A stretch of DNA of 64,000 bases from Methylophilus sp. (GTDB taxonomy: Bacteria > Pseudomonadota > Gammaproteobacteria > Burkholderiales > Methylophilaceae), in the NCBI GenBank assembly GCA_030696695.1, contig JAUYRP010000031.1, positions 1 to 64,000 of the forward strand. The letters are read 5' to 3'. This document shows, piece by piece, positions 36,968 through 46,228 of the stretch. The stretch's first letter is position 1, and each line of letters opens with the position of its first letter. The notes under the pieces were generated by a model that worked only from the letters and a program-made list of their open reading frames with translations, made no database searches and was not told the DNA's origin. Made by a program: the position numbers and the translations under genes.

Positions 36968-37634
36968 ACATATTTTTGCTTCTAGCACCTTGTTAACAGA
37001 TTCACAGTATGAATTAATGTGTACAACTGGTCGTATAATTGAGCAGGATGCGCGTGGTCCCAAAGTGATTATTTTGGAAAATGGAAATTTTTTAAAAATA
37101 TTTAGGGTGCGCCATCGTTTCAGCGGAGCAAGAATATATTCACATGCTAGACGATTTAATAGAAATGCTTTTAGGCTAGAAGCACTCAATATACCTACCG
37201 TTAAAGTGATAAGTATTCATCATTTAGAGGCCTCAGGACATTCTTTAGTGATTTATCAGCCATTGGCAGGTAAGTCAATTCGAGAATTAATTCATACTGA
37301 CCTAGAAAACATAGCAAAAACCGATACCATTCTCGGACATTTTTTAGCTAAATTGCACGATAATGGCGTTCACTTTCACTCGCTACACACTGGTAATATT
37401 CTTTTTTTACCTAATGGTCAATTTGGTTTAATTGATATTTCTGATATGACGATTTACCCATGGCCACTCTTTTGTAATACTCGATTAAGAAGTATTAAAA
37501 GGCTATATAAATATGCCCAAGATTTTGAGCTGTTAGGAAGATATTTCTGGATGAATATGCTAGATGCTTATTTCAAAAAAAGTAATATAAATGCATCGTG
37601 TAAAGAGAAAATTTTATCGTTAAAGCAGACTTAA
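36960..37634 (+). CDS. Kinase-fold protein, LPS kinase/toluene-tolerance-like family
   Basis: A 224-residue kinase-fold protein: LENGNFLKIFRVR (nucleotide Lys), LVIYQPLAGKSI hinge, catalytic loop VHFHSLHTGNILFL where Ser replaces the usual catalytic Asp, and metal loop FGLIDISDMTIY. This pattern is shared by small proteins annotated as toluene tolerance or LPS-associated kinases in Pseudomonas-type core loci. Function not established. Coupled to the HAD phosphatase by an eight-base overlap. Notably AT-rich. Confidence 0.7.
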   Translation: MLKHIFASSTLLTDSQYELMCTTGRIIEQDARGPKVIILENGNFLKIFRVRHRFSGARIYSHARRFNRNAFRLEALNIPTVKVISIHHLEASGHSLVIYQPLAGKSIRELIHTDLENIAKTDTILGHFLAKLHDNGVHFHSLHTGNILFLPNGQFGLIDISDMTIYPWPLFCNTRLRSIKRLYKYAQDFELLGRYFWMNMLDAYFKKSNINASCKEKILSLKQT

Positions 37635-37763
37635 CTATTCGTTAATACCCAATTTTAAAGACTTTAGATATTTACTTTTTTTAATTTAAATGCGTAATTT
37701 TCGCTCCGCAAAAATCCAATCTAAGTGTCTAGGTTTTGTTCCAAATGATTTTATAGAATAACC

Positions 37764-38456
37764 TTATGAGGTAAGGTAGTTTTTAACATAATCTCCTGTT
37801 CTAAAGTGCTCCCCATCTCCTCGGTCAGCACGAAAATCATGCGCAGAAACAATGATACGCTTTATGTTCGTGTAGTCTTTTATCATTGGCAACAAGTACT
37901 TTTCTGCTCCTTCAATGTTAATTTGTAATAAATCAATATGTTCTATTTTGTATTTCAGTAAAAAATCCATCCATCTAATCGAATCTACTTCGATGTTACC
38001 ACTTGTTTCTGAAGCAACGGCTGTATAGTTTGCCGGACTATTCAAATAATAAGTTTGTTGCGTATTATCGATTGCGCGACCAAATGCTGAGAGGTTATTG
38101 CTTTGCTTGAAAGTGTTGCATAAAAGCTCGTACACATAAGGCTGAATTTCCACTCCAATGTAACGAGCACCTTGCGATAAATTATGTAGCCAGATTGCTT
38201 CATGTCCAAGACCTGCGCCTATACAAACGACAGTATCTTGGGGATTCGGTAAATAAAATTTGTAATAGAAATTCTTACATAATTTATCCAAGCTACTTAC
38301 TGATAAGTACTCAGATATATTTCTTAGAAAAACTCTGTAGTTTCCAACCTGCTGGAAAAGGAAGCCAGTTTGATTACACGTAAACGTGTTAAAAAAGCTA
38401 ACCAATATTTTTCGATATTTCTTTGGCAAAAGCCAGTAAATTGGGTTGGTCATCAA
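37764..38456 (-). CDS. FkbM-family methyltransferase
   Basis: A 230-residue SAM-dependent methyltransferase: TVVCIGAGLGHEAIWL (motif I variant), GVEIQPYVYELL, and the FkbM signature IDLLQINIEGAEKYLLP. Such enzymes O-methylate sugars of glycans or antibiotics; an LPS or capsule sugar is the likely target given the surroundings. Monocistronic, AT-rich, and convergent with the upstream kinase gene. Confidence 0.8.
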   Translation of the reverse strand: MMTNPIYWLLPKKYRKILVSFFNTFTCNQTGFLFQQVGNYRVFLRNISEYLSVSSLDKLCKNFYYKFYLPNPQDTVVCIGAGLGHEAIWLHNLSQGARYIGVEIQPYVYELLCNTFKQSNNLSAFGRAIDNTQQTYYLNSPANYTAVASETSGNIEVDSIRWMDFLLKYKIEHIDLLQINIEGAEKYLLPMIKDYTNIKRIIVSAHDFRADRGDGEHFRTGDYVKNYLTS

Positions 38457-38557
38457 TAGTGCTTTCTGTTGTCAGTTGTTATGGCAGACCGGATTGGCGT
38501 AAAGAATTTGCATGAATTGTCTATATGGGGGCATTTGGAGACTCTCTATAGACGTTT

Positions 38558-39490
38558 TTAGCGCTTCATTTGTGCAAATAATGTTTTTAAAAAGGAGGCC
38601 ATATATTTTTTTAAGTAAGACCATTTGAATAGAATATTTTTATCGATAACAAAAGCTTGTGAAAAAAAATCGACGCACTGTGAGTGTCGATTGGCTTCGT
38701 TGCAGACGCGTGATAATGAAAGTAATCGCTGTACTGTAAATTCTTTTTTTAGTGCTTGTAATTCTTCCGGAATACGATCTGTGCTAAACACTTCATCCAC
38801 AAGTCGTAAACCGACATTTTCAGCATAGCTTACGTTGTGTCTTAAGCTATCATCATGCTTATAAATATTTGCAAGCGGTAGGGGTAAAATGCTGCAAGGA
38901 AAATTGACCAATGTATAGGCAAACATTGATAAGTCTTCTGAGTTTTTAAAATGCTCTGGATAACAATAGCGAACAAAAATTGCTTTATGCATAACGCTTG
39001 CACCATTAGATATACTAATCGTTTTATCTATCAGATAAGATTTTAGTCTGACATAAGCGGAATTTGGTAAAGGATTAGGTAAATGAAGCTTGTTCTTACC
39101 ATTCATCGTAATAGAGCAGTGACCACCAATCACAAATTTACTTTCTGGATTATGCTTTAGATGTAACCGGATGTTAGCAATTGCGTCTGGAAAAAGTGCA
39201 TCATCAGCATCAAGAAAAATTAGATAATCGCCTTTAGCAATCCTTATGCCAGCGTTTCTAGTCGAGGCAAGACCGCCATTTGGTTTGGAAATAACGGTAA
39301 GTCTGTCGTATTTGGTGTTAAAACTATCCAATAAATCGGCGGTGTTATCTGTTGAGCCGTCGTTAATCACCAAGCACTCAGTGAATTCATCAAGTTGATT
39401 GTAAACTGATAGCACTGCGCGTTCAAGCGTATGAGCATAGTTGTAAGCAGGAATTACAATACTAATAATGGAGCTGTCAACGTAAGACAT
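38558..39490 (-). CDS. Family 2 glycosyltransferase
   Basis: A 310-residue GT-A glycosyltransferase: ISIVIPAYNYAHTLERAVLSV, VINDGSTDNT, GGLASTRNAGIRIAKGDYLIFLDADD with the DxD metal motif. The C-terminal third has no hydrophobic segments. Last gene of the hldD-led operon, 2 bp after the preceding gene. Acceptor and donor not predictable. Confidence 0.85.
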   Translation of the reverse strand: MSYVDSSIISIVIPAYNYAHTLERAVLSVYNQLDEFTECLVINDGSTDNTADLLDSFNTKYDRLTVISKPNGGLASTRNAGIRIAKGDYLIFLDADDALFPDAIANIRLHLKHNPESKFVIGGHCSITMNGKNKLHLPNPLPNSAYVRLKSYLIDKTISISNGASVMHKAIFVRYCYPEHFKNSEDLSMFAYTLVNFPCSILPLPLANIYKHDDSLRHNVSYAENVGLRLVDEVFSTDRIPEELQALKKEFTVQRLLSLSRVCNEANRHSQCVDFFSQAFVIDKNILFKWSYLKKYMASFLKTLFAQMKR

Positions 39491-39492
39491 GG

Positions 39493-41028
39493 TTATTTTT
39501 TCTGGTAAATGAGGACGCTTTTTTTGGCTTTTGCATCATTAAATTGATTTATTAGCGTGTATTCGGGTAAGGCGTTTTTAATCAAGTTTTTAGTTACATT
39601 ATTTTTGTTCGATGATTCAATTAAGAGGTAGTGGTAATTGAATATAGTTTTGTCAGCTATCGAAGTATTAAGGTGCTCTAGATGGCCACCAAATGTTCCT
39701 TTAAAGGGCTCGTCGGCATAGTAACGCATTCTTGCTTGATCATAAAACACCGGTTTATTATTATTATTATTAGTTACTTGTATCCAAGCCACGGCATCTT
39801 GCATGTAATTATATCCCTGCTGTTTAGGTAAAATGTTTTTAACACTGCAAGCGAGCATAAACAATATTAACAATCTAACAAGCCACTTTGTTTTTGTATT
39901 CACATGTTGTTTAAACAGTAAATGTGCAAAAAAGAAGCTTGCAAACACCATTAGTATGAATGACAGCGCAAGTACATAGCGACCTGATAACACAAACACT
40001 TTTGTAATGATGAGCGCCATACTTAATAATGCGATATACGTTGTTGCCATCAAAATTTGAGCACTTTTCTGTTCCAGTAGGATGTGTCGATGTTTAATTC
40101 CTAAAACGGCAAGACCCATCGTTATCAGGCCGGTTGTAAAGACGACTTTTATGATGATTACGTAGATAAACGTAAGCATTAATCCTGGTATTGCAAACTC
40201 CTCTAAATATTCGCCTAGGACGGATTGGGACATGATGGCGCTTTTTTCTCTGAATAGCGCGGTAAATTCACTTAAAAGATTTGATGTGAAAATCTCGTTA
40301 AGTCTGCCAAGCATCTTGGTTGAAAATTCTGGGTACGTAAATAACGCACAAACTATTAGTAAAGTAAGAGCTAGTTGAACACTATAGGCTTTAAAAACTA
40401 GTTTAAGCTTGCTTGATAAGCTTTGATGTGGGTTGAAAAGCAATACTAAGGGCAGCAGCGCCAAATACAGTATGGCTTCTATTCTAAAAAGCGAGGCAAA
40501 CATCATAGCTAATTGCCAAAGCAAGGCATCTTTAAGACGTTGTTGTTGATAGAAACGGATAAAAAAGACAATACTTAACAGGTAAAACGCCCAAAAACCT
40601 TCGTCTCGCATAAGCATTTCTAATACACCGCCAATCATGTATGGAGCACTTAACCATATAAGCGCAGCTGCGATGATTTGCTTTTGTTTGCCGCCAGCTA
40701 ACTGAATTATTGTTATAAATGCAAAAGTGGCCATGCCAAAAAAAATGACGTTTAAGATCTGTGCGGAAACGTGCACACCTAACTGCGTAATTTTGTTAAC
40801 TAATGTGATACACAGCGAGTAAAAAGGCCAATTAAACACTTCAAAACCGGCCTTCCAGTCGCCATTACTAAAGAGTTTGGCGGCTTCTAAATACAAGACA
40901 GAATCCGGGTTTATCCAGCCATGTTGGATGTACTGTACTTGCGAGGCAATCAGCATTCCAATCAAAACAATCCATAAATGCAATTGTTTAATTGAGGTAT
41001 TTTCTAAGGATTGCAGGATTTTTTGCAT
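39493..41028 (-). CDS. Polytopic GT-C type glycosyltransferase (ArnT/PMT-like)
   Basis: A 511-residue membrane protein with about ten to twelve hydrophobic segments and a soluble C-terminal domain from about residue 410. The first periplasmic loop has HGWINPDSVLYLEAAKLF, with an acidic Asp typical of GT-C enzymes using polyprenyl-linked sugars, and EMLMRDEGFWAFYLL contains the second acidic pair. It should transfer a sugar in the periplasm, perhaps to LPS core or lipid A. Placed 5 bp after waaF in the same operon. Confidence 0.7.
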   Translation of the reverse strand: MQKILQSLENTSIKQLHLWIVLIGMLIASQVQYIQHGWINPDSVLYLEAAKLFSNGDWKAGFEVFNWPFYSLCITLVNKITQLGVHVSAQILNVIFFGMATFAFITIIQLAGGKQKQIIAAALIWLSAPYMIGGVLEMLMRDEGFWAFYLLSIVFFIRFYQQQRLKDALLWQLAMMFASLFRIEAILYLALLPLVLLFNPHQSLSSKLKLVFKAYSVQLALTLLIVCALFTYPEFSTKMLGRLNEIFTSNLLSEFTALFREKSAIMSQSVLGEYLEEFAIPGLMLTFIYVIIIKVVFTTGLITMGLAVLGIKHRHILLEQKSAQILMATTYIALLSMALIITKVFVLSGRYVLALSFILMVFASFFFAHLLFKQHVNTKTKWLVRLLILFMLACSVKNILPKQQGYNYMQDAVAWIQVTNNNNNKPVFYDQARMRYYADEPFKGTFGGHLEHLNTSIADKTIFNYHYLLIESSNKNNVTKNLIKNALPEYTLINQFNDAKAKKSVLIYQKK

Positions 41029-41033
41029 ATCGG

Positions 41034-42038
41034 TTAGTTAAGATTTTGGATAATACTTCTAGGTAATATTTGTTTTAAACAGTTTAAGTGCCCTAACGGA
41101 CACTCCCGTTTGAAACATGGACTACATTCTAGCTTTAAATACTCTATCACCGCATTGGGGTGCATCGGCGGAGTATGGTAGGGGTCGGATGAGCCAAAAA
41201 TGGCAATCAACTTCTTATTAAGTGCTGCCGCCACGTGCATCAACCCAGAATCATTGCTAACCACAGTATGACAAAGCGCCATTAAATCGATGGCTTCTCC
41301 AAGTTTGGTTTTTCCGCCCAAGTTCACACATTGGTTTTGTGTAAGTTGATTAATCTGATTGGTCACCGGGATGTCTTTATCAGAACCAAACAGCCAAACT
41401 TGCCAGCCTTTTGCAATGGCTGCGTTAGCTACCTCTGCGTAATACTCAGCTGGCCATCGTTTGGCTTCGCCATATTCTGCACCAGGACATAAGCCTAAGA
41501 TAGGTGATTCCAATGCTGCAATGTTAAGTTTTGTAAGCACATTGAGCGCTTGCTGTTGATTGGTAACCAAGCTGGGAAGAGCCAATGGGTCTGGCAACGG
41601 GGTATTGTTTTCAAGCCCCAAACTGACAAATCGCTGCACTGTCATTTTGAGTTTAGATTTGTCTAGTGGGCGAATGTCATTAATTAAGCCATAACGCATT
41701 TCGCCTAAAAAGCTGGTACGTTTGGTAATGCCTGCTGCCCATGGTAGAAGCGCAGACTTAAATGAGTTGGTGAGAATAATGGCTTGGGTATAGCCTTTGT
41801 GTTTGAGTGATTTGCCAAAAGCGATACGTTTCCAAAATGCAAACTCGCCATGTTTGAAGGGCAACGGAATCGCAGCAGACACTTCAGGCATACGCTCCAG
41901 CAGTGGAAGCGTCCAAGCGGGTGCGGCTACGTCAATCGTGCAATCTGGTTGATTGATTTTAAGTGTTTTAAAAAGGCTTTGCGCAAGCACCATATCGCCT
42001 ACCCATGCTGGGCCAAGAATTAAAATCTTTTCTGGCAT
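41034..42038 (-). CDS. waaF: LPS heptosyltransferase II
   Basis: A 334-residue GT9 enzyme that adds the second heptose to the inner core. Seen: KILILGPAWVGDMVLAQSLFKTL opening, GLCPGAEYGEAKRWPAEYYAEV at the donor site, and SNDSGLMHVAAALNKKLIAIFGSSDPYHTPP, with the CSPCFKRECPLGHLNCL cysteine-rich tail typical of WaaF. Follows hldE by 15 bp. Confidence 0.95.
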   Translation of the reverse strand: MPEKILILGPAWVGDMVLAQSLFKTLKINQPDCTIDVAAPAWTLPLLERMPEVSAAIPLPFKHGEFAFWKRIAFGKSLKHKGYTQAIILTNSFKSALLPWAAGITKRTSFLGEMRYGLINDIRPLDKSKLKMTVQRFVSLGLENNTPLPDPLALPSLVTNQQQALNVLTKLNIAALESPILGLCPGAEYGEAKRWPAEYYAEVANAAIAKGWQVWLFGSDKDIPVTNQINQLTQNQCVNLGGKTKLGEAIDLMALCHTVVSNDSGLMHVAAALNKKLIAIFGSSDPYHTPPMHPNAVIEYLKLECSPCFKRECPLGHLNCLKQILPRSIIQNLN

Positions 42039-42053
42039 GGCGGATATACCAAA

Positions 42054-43511
42054 CTAACTGTTCATTTTTTTGATGAGGTTGCTGGTGCTACGGCCTTCAA
42101 CCAAATCAATCAGCGCAATTTCACCACCCCATGACAATACCTCTTTGCCTCCCACTACTTGGTCTGCAGTATAGTCACTACCCTTGGCAATCACGTGCGG
42201 TTGAATCGCATTAATCAGCTTGAGGGGCGTGTCTTCGTCAAACAAAATGACAGCATCCACAGAGGCGAGTGCAGCGAGTACGCGTGCGCGGTCATTCTCA
42301 TTGACAACAGGGCGAGTGGGACCTTTTAATGCGCTTACTGAGCGATCAGTGTTAAGTCCTAAAATGAGTTTGTCACCACGCTTTTTTGCGGCCTCTAAAT
42401 AGGTCACATGACCAGCATGCAACAAATCAAAACAACCATTGGTAAATACAATTGTTTGATTGGTTTGTTTCCAAACAGCCACTTTTTCTAGCAGCTCTGC
42501 TAAGTCACAGATTTTATGCGCTTGTTCATTAGAGCGTTGGTCTTCTAAGGCATGAATCAAATCCATTTTAGTAATGGGGACCGTGCCCACTTTGCCTACT
42601 ACAACACCCGCCGCAGTATTGGCCAACTCTAAGCTATCAAGAGCGGTTAATCCGTGCATGAGTCCAGCTGCTAGAGTAGCAATTACTGTATCGCCCGCAC
42701 CTGATACATCAAATACTTGTTGAGCCGCCGCTTGCAAATGATGGGTACTTTCATCGAGCAGTGTAATGCCTTCTTCGCTGCGCGTGACGGCTAAGAACTC
42801 AAGTTTGAGTCTAGTTTTAAGTTGTTGGGCTTTCTCAATCAGTGCAGCATCGTTCACATTGGTGTGACAGGCCTCGGCCGTTTCTTTTTTATTAGGCGTG
42901 AGTGCGGTAGCACCTTGATACTTGCTGTAGTCCACGCCTTTAGGATCTACTAAAACAGGTATTTTGGCTTGTTGGCAGGCTTGAATAATTGTTTGGCAAA
43001 TAGTTGGGCTGAGCAGGCCTTTGGCATAGTCAGATAACACGACAATCGCAGGAGCGTTTGCCAACGCTTGCTGAAAGACGTTGAGTATTTGGCTCGTTTC
43101 TTCTGGATTAAATGCACCGCTGTTTTCTTGGTCTAGACGCATCATTTGTTGATGACCGCCTAAAATACGCGTTTTGGCAATGGTTGGTCGATACGACGAT
43201 GTCACCATGCCTTGGGTATCGAGACCATTGGCTTGCATCAGTTGCATTAGCGACTTTCCTTCGGCATCCTCGCCCACACAGCCCAAAATATGCGTTTCAA
43301 TCCCCAGCAAAGCCAGGTTGGCCGCAACATTGGCAGCGCCGCCAGCACGCTCATTTTGTTGCTTAAGTAGCACTACGGGTACAGGTGCTTCTGGTGAAAT
43401 ACGGCTTACTTCACCGATTAAATAACGATCCAACATGACGTCACCAATGACTAAGGCATGTTGTTTGGTTTGGCCAAATTGTTTAACGCGACTCACTAAC
43501 GTATGTTGCAT
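42054..43511 (-). CDS. hldE: Bifunctional heptose kinase/adenylyltransferase HldE
   Basis: A 485-residue fusion. Residues about 1-320 are a PfkB-type D-glycero-beta-D-manno-heptose-7-phosphate kinase (GDVMLDRYL, GGAANVAANLALLG, DVSGAGDTVIATLA), and about 345-485 the heptose-1-phosphate adenylyltransferase (VFTNGCFDLLHAGHVTYLEAA, IAKGSDYTADQVVG). It makes ADP-heptose from gmhA product. The fusion form is that of E. coli, here at full length. Abuts gmhA. Confidence 0.96.
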   Translation of the reverse strand: MQHTLVSRVKQFGQTKQHALVIGDVMLDRYLIGEVSRISPEAPVPVVLLKQQNERAGGAANVAANLALLGIETHILGCVGEDAEGKSLMQLMQANGLDTQGMVTSSYRPTIAKTRILGGHQQMMRLDQENSGAFNPEETSQILNVFQQALANAPAIVVLSDYAKGLLSPTICQTIIQACQQAKIPVLVDPKGVDYSKYQGATALTPNKKETAEACHTNVNDAALIEKAQQLKTRLKLEFLAVTRSEEGITLLDESTHHLQAAAQQVFDVSGAGDTVIATLAAGLMHGLTALDSLELANTAAGVVVGKVGTVPITKMDLIHALEDQRSNEQAHKICDLAELLEKVAVWKQTNQTIVFTNGCFDLLHAGHVTYLEAAKKRGDKLILGLNTDRSVSALKGPTRPVVNENDRARVLAALASVDAVILFDEDTPLKLINAIQPHVIAKGSDYTADQVVGGKEVLSWGGEIALIDLVEGRSTSNLIKKMNS

Positions 43512-44074
43512 TAGTCAGACTCTAAAATTTCACACAATGAGTGACCGATAAAAATATGCGCCTCTTGAATACGTGCGGTCACACTAGATGGCACCACAAT
43601 GTTGTAATCGCATAACGCTGTCAGCTTGCCACCAGTACCGCCAGTTAAACCAACTGTGACGGCGCCTGCGGCTTTGGCAGCTTCGATAGCATTCACAACA
43701 TTTGCGCTATTGCCAGAGGTGGTCAGGCCAATCACGATGTCTTCCGGTCTGCATAAGGCTTCAATTTGGCGTGAAAAAATATAGTCGTAACCGTAATCAT
43801 TACCCACTGAGGTTAATATAGAAGTATCGGTCGTCAGCGCAATCGCAGGTAAGCCTTTGCGCTCCTTTTTAAACCGGCCGACAATTTCAGCCGCAATATG
43901 CTGGCTATCGGCAGCACTGCCACCATTGCCCATCAGTAAGACTTTGCCACCGCGCTGAATGCATTGTTGTAACTGAATACCGACATCGCTAATTAATGGG
44001 AACAACGGCTCCAGAGCATTGAACATGGCCATGTGTGCAGCATGTTCGCCTTTTAAATAATCAACGTATTTCAT
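43511..44074 (-). CDS. gmhA: Sedoheptulose-7-phosphate isomerase
   Basis: A 187-residue SIS-domain isomerase, first committed step to ADP-heptose. Conserved segments: GGKVLLMGNGGSAADSQHIAAEIVGRF, ALTTDTSILTSVGNDYGYDYIFSRQ and GLTTSGNSANVVNAIEAA, plus the C-terminal EAHIFIGHSLCEILE with the catalytic His. Shares bases with its operon neighbours hldE and hldD on both sides. Confidence 0.95.
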   Translation of the reverse strand: MKYVDYLKGEHAAHMAMFNALEPLFPLISDVGIQLQQCIQRGGKVLLMGNGGSAADSQHIAAEIVGRFKKERKGLPAIALTTDTSILTSVGNDYGYDYIFSRQIEALCRPEDIVIGLTTSGNSANVVNAIEAAKAAGAVTVGLTGGTGGKLTALCDYNIVVPSSVTARIQEAHIFIGHSLCEILESD

Positions 44075-45063
44075 CAGCAGTAGGGATCCTCTTGCATCAA
44101 GTAATTTTGCACATAATCTTTTACGCCGTCTTCAAGGCTGGTAAAAGGCGTTTTGTAGCCGGCTTTGCGCAATTTATCCATATTGGCTTGCGTAAAATAT
44201 TGGTATTTACCTTGCAGGTCTAGAGGCATATCAATATAGGTAATGTGCGGTTCACGCGCCATGCTGGTCATCACATTGGTGGCTAAATCTTTAAAGCTAC
44301 GTGCTTCGCCGGTGCCGATATTGTAAATACCATTAGGCGCTGTGCGTTTGCTTAAACCCGCGTTTAAAAAGTAAGCGACTACGTTAGCCGCATCTTTGAC
44401 ATACACAAAGTCGCGTAACTGCATGCCATCTTCTACATCCGCTTTGGTGCCTTTGAATAGTTTCATGGTGCCAGTTTCTTTGAACTGGTTATAGGTATGA
44501 AAAGCCACACTGGCCATACGCTCTTTATGGTATTCGTTAGGGCCGTATACATTAAAAAACTTAAAGCCAGCCCAAGCAGGTGGGGTAGGTTGTTTCTCAG
44601 CCATTTGCCTTAAGACCCACTGATCAAAAAAGTGTTTGGAGTAACCATAACCGTTGAGGGGTCGCAAATGATCAATGCTGGTATCGTTATAACCACGCTC
44701 ACCTGCACCGTAAGTGGCGGCAGAACTTGCATAGAAAAATGGGACATCATGCTCTGCGCACCAAGACCATAAGTCTTGGGAATAATGAATATTGTCAGAG
44801 ACTAGCTTATTGAAATCGCGCTCCGTGGTGGCGCTAATTGCGCCCATGTGGATAATGGCGGTGACATGGTCATTGTCGACCAACCAATCGAGCAATTGGT
44901 CTTTATCTAAGTACTCCACATAATGGCGGTGGACTAAATTTTGCCACTGGGATTCATGCGTAATACGGTCTGTGATGATTAAATCTTCACGACCGAGTTT
45001 AGTGTTGAGGTGCCAGGCAATTATAGAACCTATCATGCCCGCGCCGCCTGTGATAACAATCAT
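44074..45063 (-). CDS. hldD: ADP-L-glycero-D-manno-heptose-6-epimerase
   Basis: A 329-residue short-chain dehydrogenase/epimerase: VITGGAGMIGSIIAW (NADP-binding Rossmann), the ARMS-type catalytic pair in YGYSKHFFDQW (YxxxK), and KFFNVYGPNEYHKERMASV unique to HldD. Final step producing the L,D-heptose donor used by WaaC and WaaF. First gene of the operon hldD-gmhA-hldE-waaF-GTC-GT2. Confidence 0.96.
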   Translation of the reverse strand: MIVITGGAGMIGSIIAWHLNTKLGREDLIITDRITHESQWQNLVHRHYVEYLDKDQLLDWLVDNDHVTAIIHMGAISATTERDFNKLVSDNIHYSQDLWSWCAEHDVPFFYASSAATYGAGERGYNDTSIDHLRPLNGYGYSKHFFDQWVLRQMAEKQPTPPAWAGFKFFNVYGPNEYHKERMASVAFHTYNQFKETGTMKLFKGTKADVEDGMQLRDFVYVKDAANVVAYFLNAGLSKRTAPNGIYNIGTGEARSFKDLATNVMTSMAREPHITYIDMPLDLQGKYQYFTQANMDKLRKAGYKTPFTSLEDGVKDYVQNYLMQEDPYC

Positions 45064-45099
45064 AGTTTCAATATTTCAGCCAAAACATAAGTATAACGC

Positions 45100-46209
45100 T
45101 TATTGTTTTGCGCCCAAACTTTGTGCACGTAATTTTGTCATGTCGGCCTCATTTTTGGCATTTACATTATCCCAAGATGTGCTGACCCAGCCTTGTAAGT
45201 TCTCAAGGGTAATTTGGGTCATCGCTTGTAGCCATAACTCACTCTCGTTAAGCGCAGGAATATAGTGATAATCACCCCCGCCATTGCTTTGAAAGATATG
45301 CTGACCTTCCATGGCGATTTCCTCTAATGTTTCTAAGCAGTCGCTACTAAAGCCAGGGCAAATCACATCGATGCGTTTTGTTTTGGCCTTGCCTAATTCT
45401 TCTAAGGTGCTAGCTAGGTAAGGTTTGAGCCACTCTTGTTTACCAAAGCGAGATTGAAAGGCCACCAAATATTCATCTTTGGTCAACTCAAGCGCTTCTG
45501 CTAACAAGCGTCCTGTTTTATGGCACTCGCAATGATAAGCATCTCCTTTTAATAAATGAAATTTAGGCACACCGTGAAAGCTCATTACTAATTTATTTGG
45601 TTTGCCGCCATTCAAGCGCCAATGCTCGCGCACACTCGCTGCCAAGGCTGCAATGTATGCTGGATGATCATGATAGTGTTTGATGGTACGAATGGCTGGC
45701 ACATTGCGCATTTTAAGTAGTACGCGCCAAACACTATCAAACGCTGCTGCCGTGCTACTCGCTGCGTATTGTGGATAAAGCGGAAACACCAGAATTTTGT
45801 TGCAGTGTTGTGCTTTTAAGGCTTCAATCGCCTGCTTCATACTTGGGTTGCCGTAGCTCATGCCTAAGGCAACCGCAAATGGTGATTGAATGTGCTGTGC
45901 TAAAAAGCCTTCCAGCAACTTGGCTTGTTTTTGCGCATGCACCAGCAAAGGCGAGCCTTCTTTGGTCCACACTTGCGCATATTTCTCAGCTGATTTTTTT
46001 GGGCGAATCACTAAAATAATGCAATGTAAAATCCAACACCAGATAAAGCGTGGAATCTCTACTACACGTCTATCCATCAAGAATTGCTGTAGGTAAGGCC
46101 GTAACGCCTTGGCTGTAGGTGCATCAGGCGTACCCAAATTGGCAAGCAATATGCCTACTTTAAGTTGGTCGCCATGTTGAAAAGGAGGTTCTGGATTGTA
46201 ATATGCCAT
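45100..46209 (-). CDS. hemH: Ferrochelatase
   Basis: A 369-residue class I ferrochelatase inserting Fe2+ into protoporphyrin IX. Seen: GILLANLGTPDAPTAKALRPYL opening, LVMSFHGVPKFH with the metal-binding His, FQSRFGKQEWLKPYL and VICPGFSSDCLETLEEI with the distal Glu. Lies 36 bp before hldD start region on the same strand and 19 bp after hrcA, so may be transcribed from the hrcA promoter. Confidence 0.96.
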   Translation of the reverse strand: MAYYNPEPPFQHGDQLKVGILLANLGTPDAPTAKALRPYLQQFLMDRRVVEIPRFIWCWILHCIILVIRPKKSAEKYAQVWTKEGSPLLVHAQKQAKLLEGFLAQHIQSPFAVALGMSYGNPSMKQAIEALKAQHCNKILVFPLYPQYAASSTAAAFDSVWRVLLKMRNVPAIRTIKHYHDHPAYIAALAASVREHWRLNGGKPNKLVMSFHGVPKFHLLKGDAYHCECHKTGRLLAEALELTKDEYLVAFQSRFGKQEWLKPYLASTLEELGKAKTKRIDVICPGFSSDCLETLEEIAMEGQHIFQSNGGGDYHYIPALNESELWLQAMTQITLENLQGWVSTSWDNVNAKNEADMTKLRAQSLGAKQ

Positions 46210-46228
46210 GCGTATACCAATAATGGGG

